Source: Nonomuraea dietziae
Lineage (GTDB): Bacteria; Actinomycetota; Actinomycetes; Streptosporangiales; Streptosporangiaceae
Length of the DNA: 64,000 nucleotides
Assembly (NCBI RefSeq): GCF_014195505.1
Contig: NZ_JACIBV010000001.1
Location: 5,518,001-5,582,000, forward strand
Reading direction: 5' to 3'
A program made the translations under genes and the position numbers. This document shows, one piece after another, positions 63,867 to 64,000 of the stretch (position 1 is the stretch's first letter; each line of letters begins with the position of its first letter). The notes beneath the pieces are model-generated. The model was not told where the DNA came from. It ran no database searches and worked only from the letters and a program-made list of their open reading frames with translations.

Positions 63867-64000
63867 CTAGGCGAGGAAGCTCTTGAGCTCGAGAACGAGT
63901 TTGCGGATGTGGCCCGAGATCACGGGCGTGCCCAGGTCCTTGAGCCGCTGCCTGAACCATGGGTCCACGCTCGCGTTACCCGAGCTGTTCACCGAGCCGA
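63867..64000 (-). CDS. C-terminal end of an upstream operon protein (possibly DUF5691)
   Basis: The frame runs off the window. The visible 43 residues (SVDPWFRQRLKDLGTP, VISGHIRKL) end at TAG 63867-63869, 9 nt before the AAA+ start. In comparable loci the gene before the MoxR ATPase is DUF5691; that identity is inference from synteny. Confidence 0.6.
   Translation of the reverse strand, partial: GSVNSSGNASVDPWFRQRLKDLGTPVISGHIRKLVLELKSFLA

Overview
The window is GC-rich actinobacterial DNA with the codon use, GTG/TTG starts and gene families of a filamentous or spore-forming genus. The order SEDS protein - PBP - PknA - PknB - TrpG - class E sortase - CrgA - rhomboid - cyclophilin is the classical near-origin cell-wall/division block of Actinomycetota. 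A cvnABCD conservon, SigJ, MocR and MerR-HEAT proteins fit the Streptosporangiaceae/Streptomycetaceae neighbourhood. The genus is inferred from gene content only.

Layout. 1-9.3 kb is the conserved core: cell-wall synthesis and Ser/Thr kinases on the plus strand, a 110-bp tandem-repeat array, then trpG, a small membrane protein and sortase on the minus strand, with crgA divergent, followed by rhomboid and cyclophilin. 9.4-24.1 kb is mixed housekeeping and accessory DNA: a two-component system with mirrored 11-bp-spaced repeats, a Rieske protein, a PadR gene broken by two frameshifts, a metallo-hydrolase, a DUF3800 protein, an EF-G paralogue, SigJ, and an SDR/TetR pair with an operator. 24.1-27.7 kb holds a putative RiPP locus (70-aa precursor with three C-terminal Cys, overlapping a radical SAM gene) and a large membrane protein with a beta-helix-like repeat domain. 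27.7-32 kb is the conservon. 32.4-46.2 kb is accessory: methyltransferase, P450, two SGNH hydrolases with an NmrA-like protein under a TetR regulator, a binding protein, a phosphotransferase-like kinase, a transposase relic, a beta-lactamase-family protein and a MerR-HEAT operon with a textbook MerR operator.

46.2-48.6 kb is a small decayed island in the 3' end of tRNA-Ala(TGC). It is bounded by a 42-bp direct repeat, carries a secreted DUF4360-RTX protein and ends in a broken tyrosine recombinase next to the tRNA. A second recombinase relic lies just outside the left repeat, suggesting tandem insertion. 48.7-50.2 kb has a secreted protein, a HAD hydrolase and a DLW-39 protein. 50.4-55.8 kb is a copper-resistance regulon (MFS, csoR, copZ, a His-rich secreted protein, copA) with three CsoR-type operators. 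55.7-60.1 kb carries two MFS exporters, an AhpD-like protein and a MocR regulator. 60.1-64 kb holds DUF5682 - MoxR-type AAA+ ATPase - the tail of a further gene, a system of unassigned function that runs out of the window.

The best candidates for something undescribed are the radical SAM/three-Cys peptide pair, the DUF5682/MoxR operon, the tandem tRNA-Ala islands with their RTX cargo, and the SGNH pair in which one copy has lost the Asp next to the catalytic Ser.
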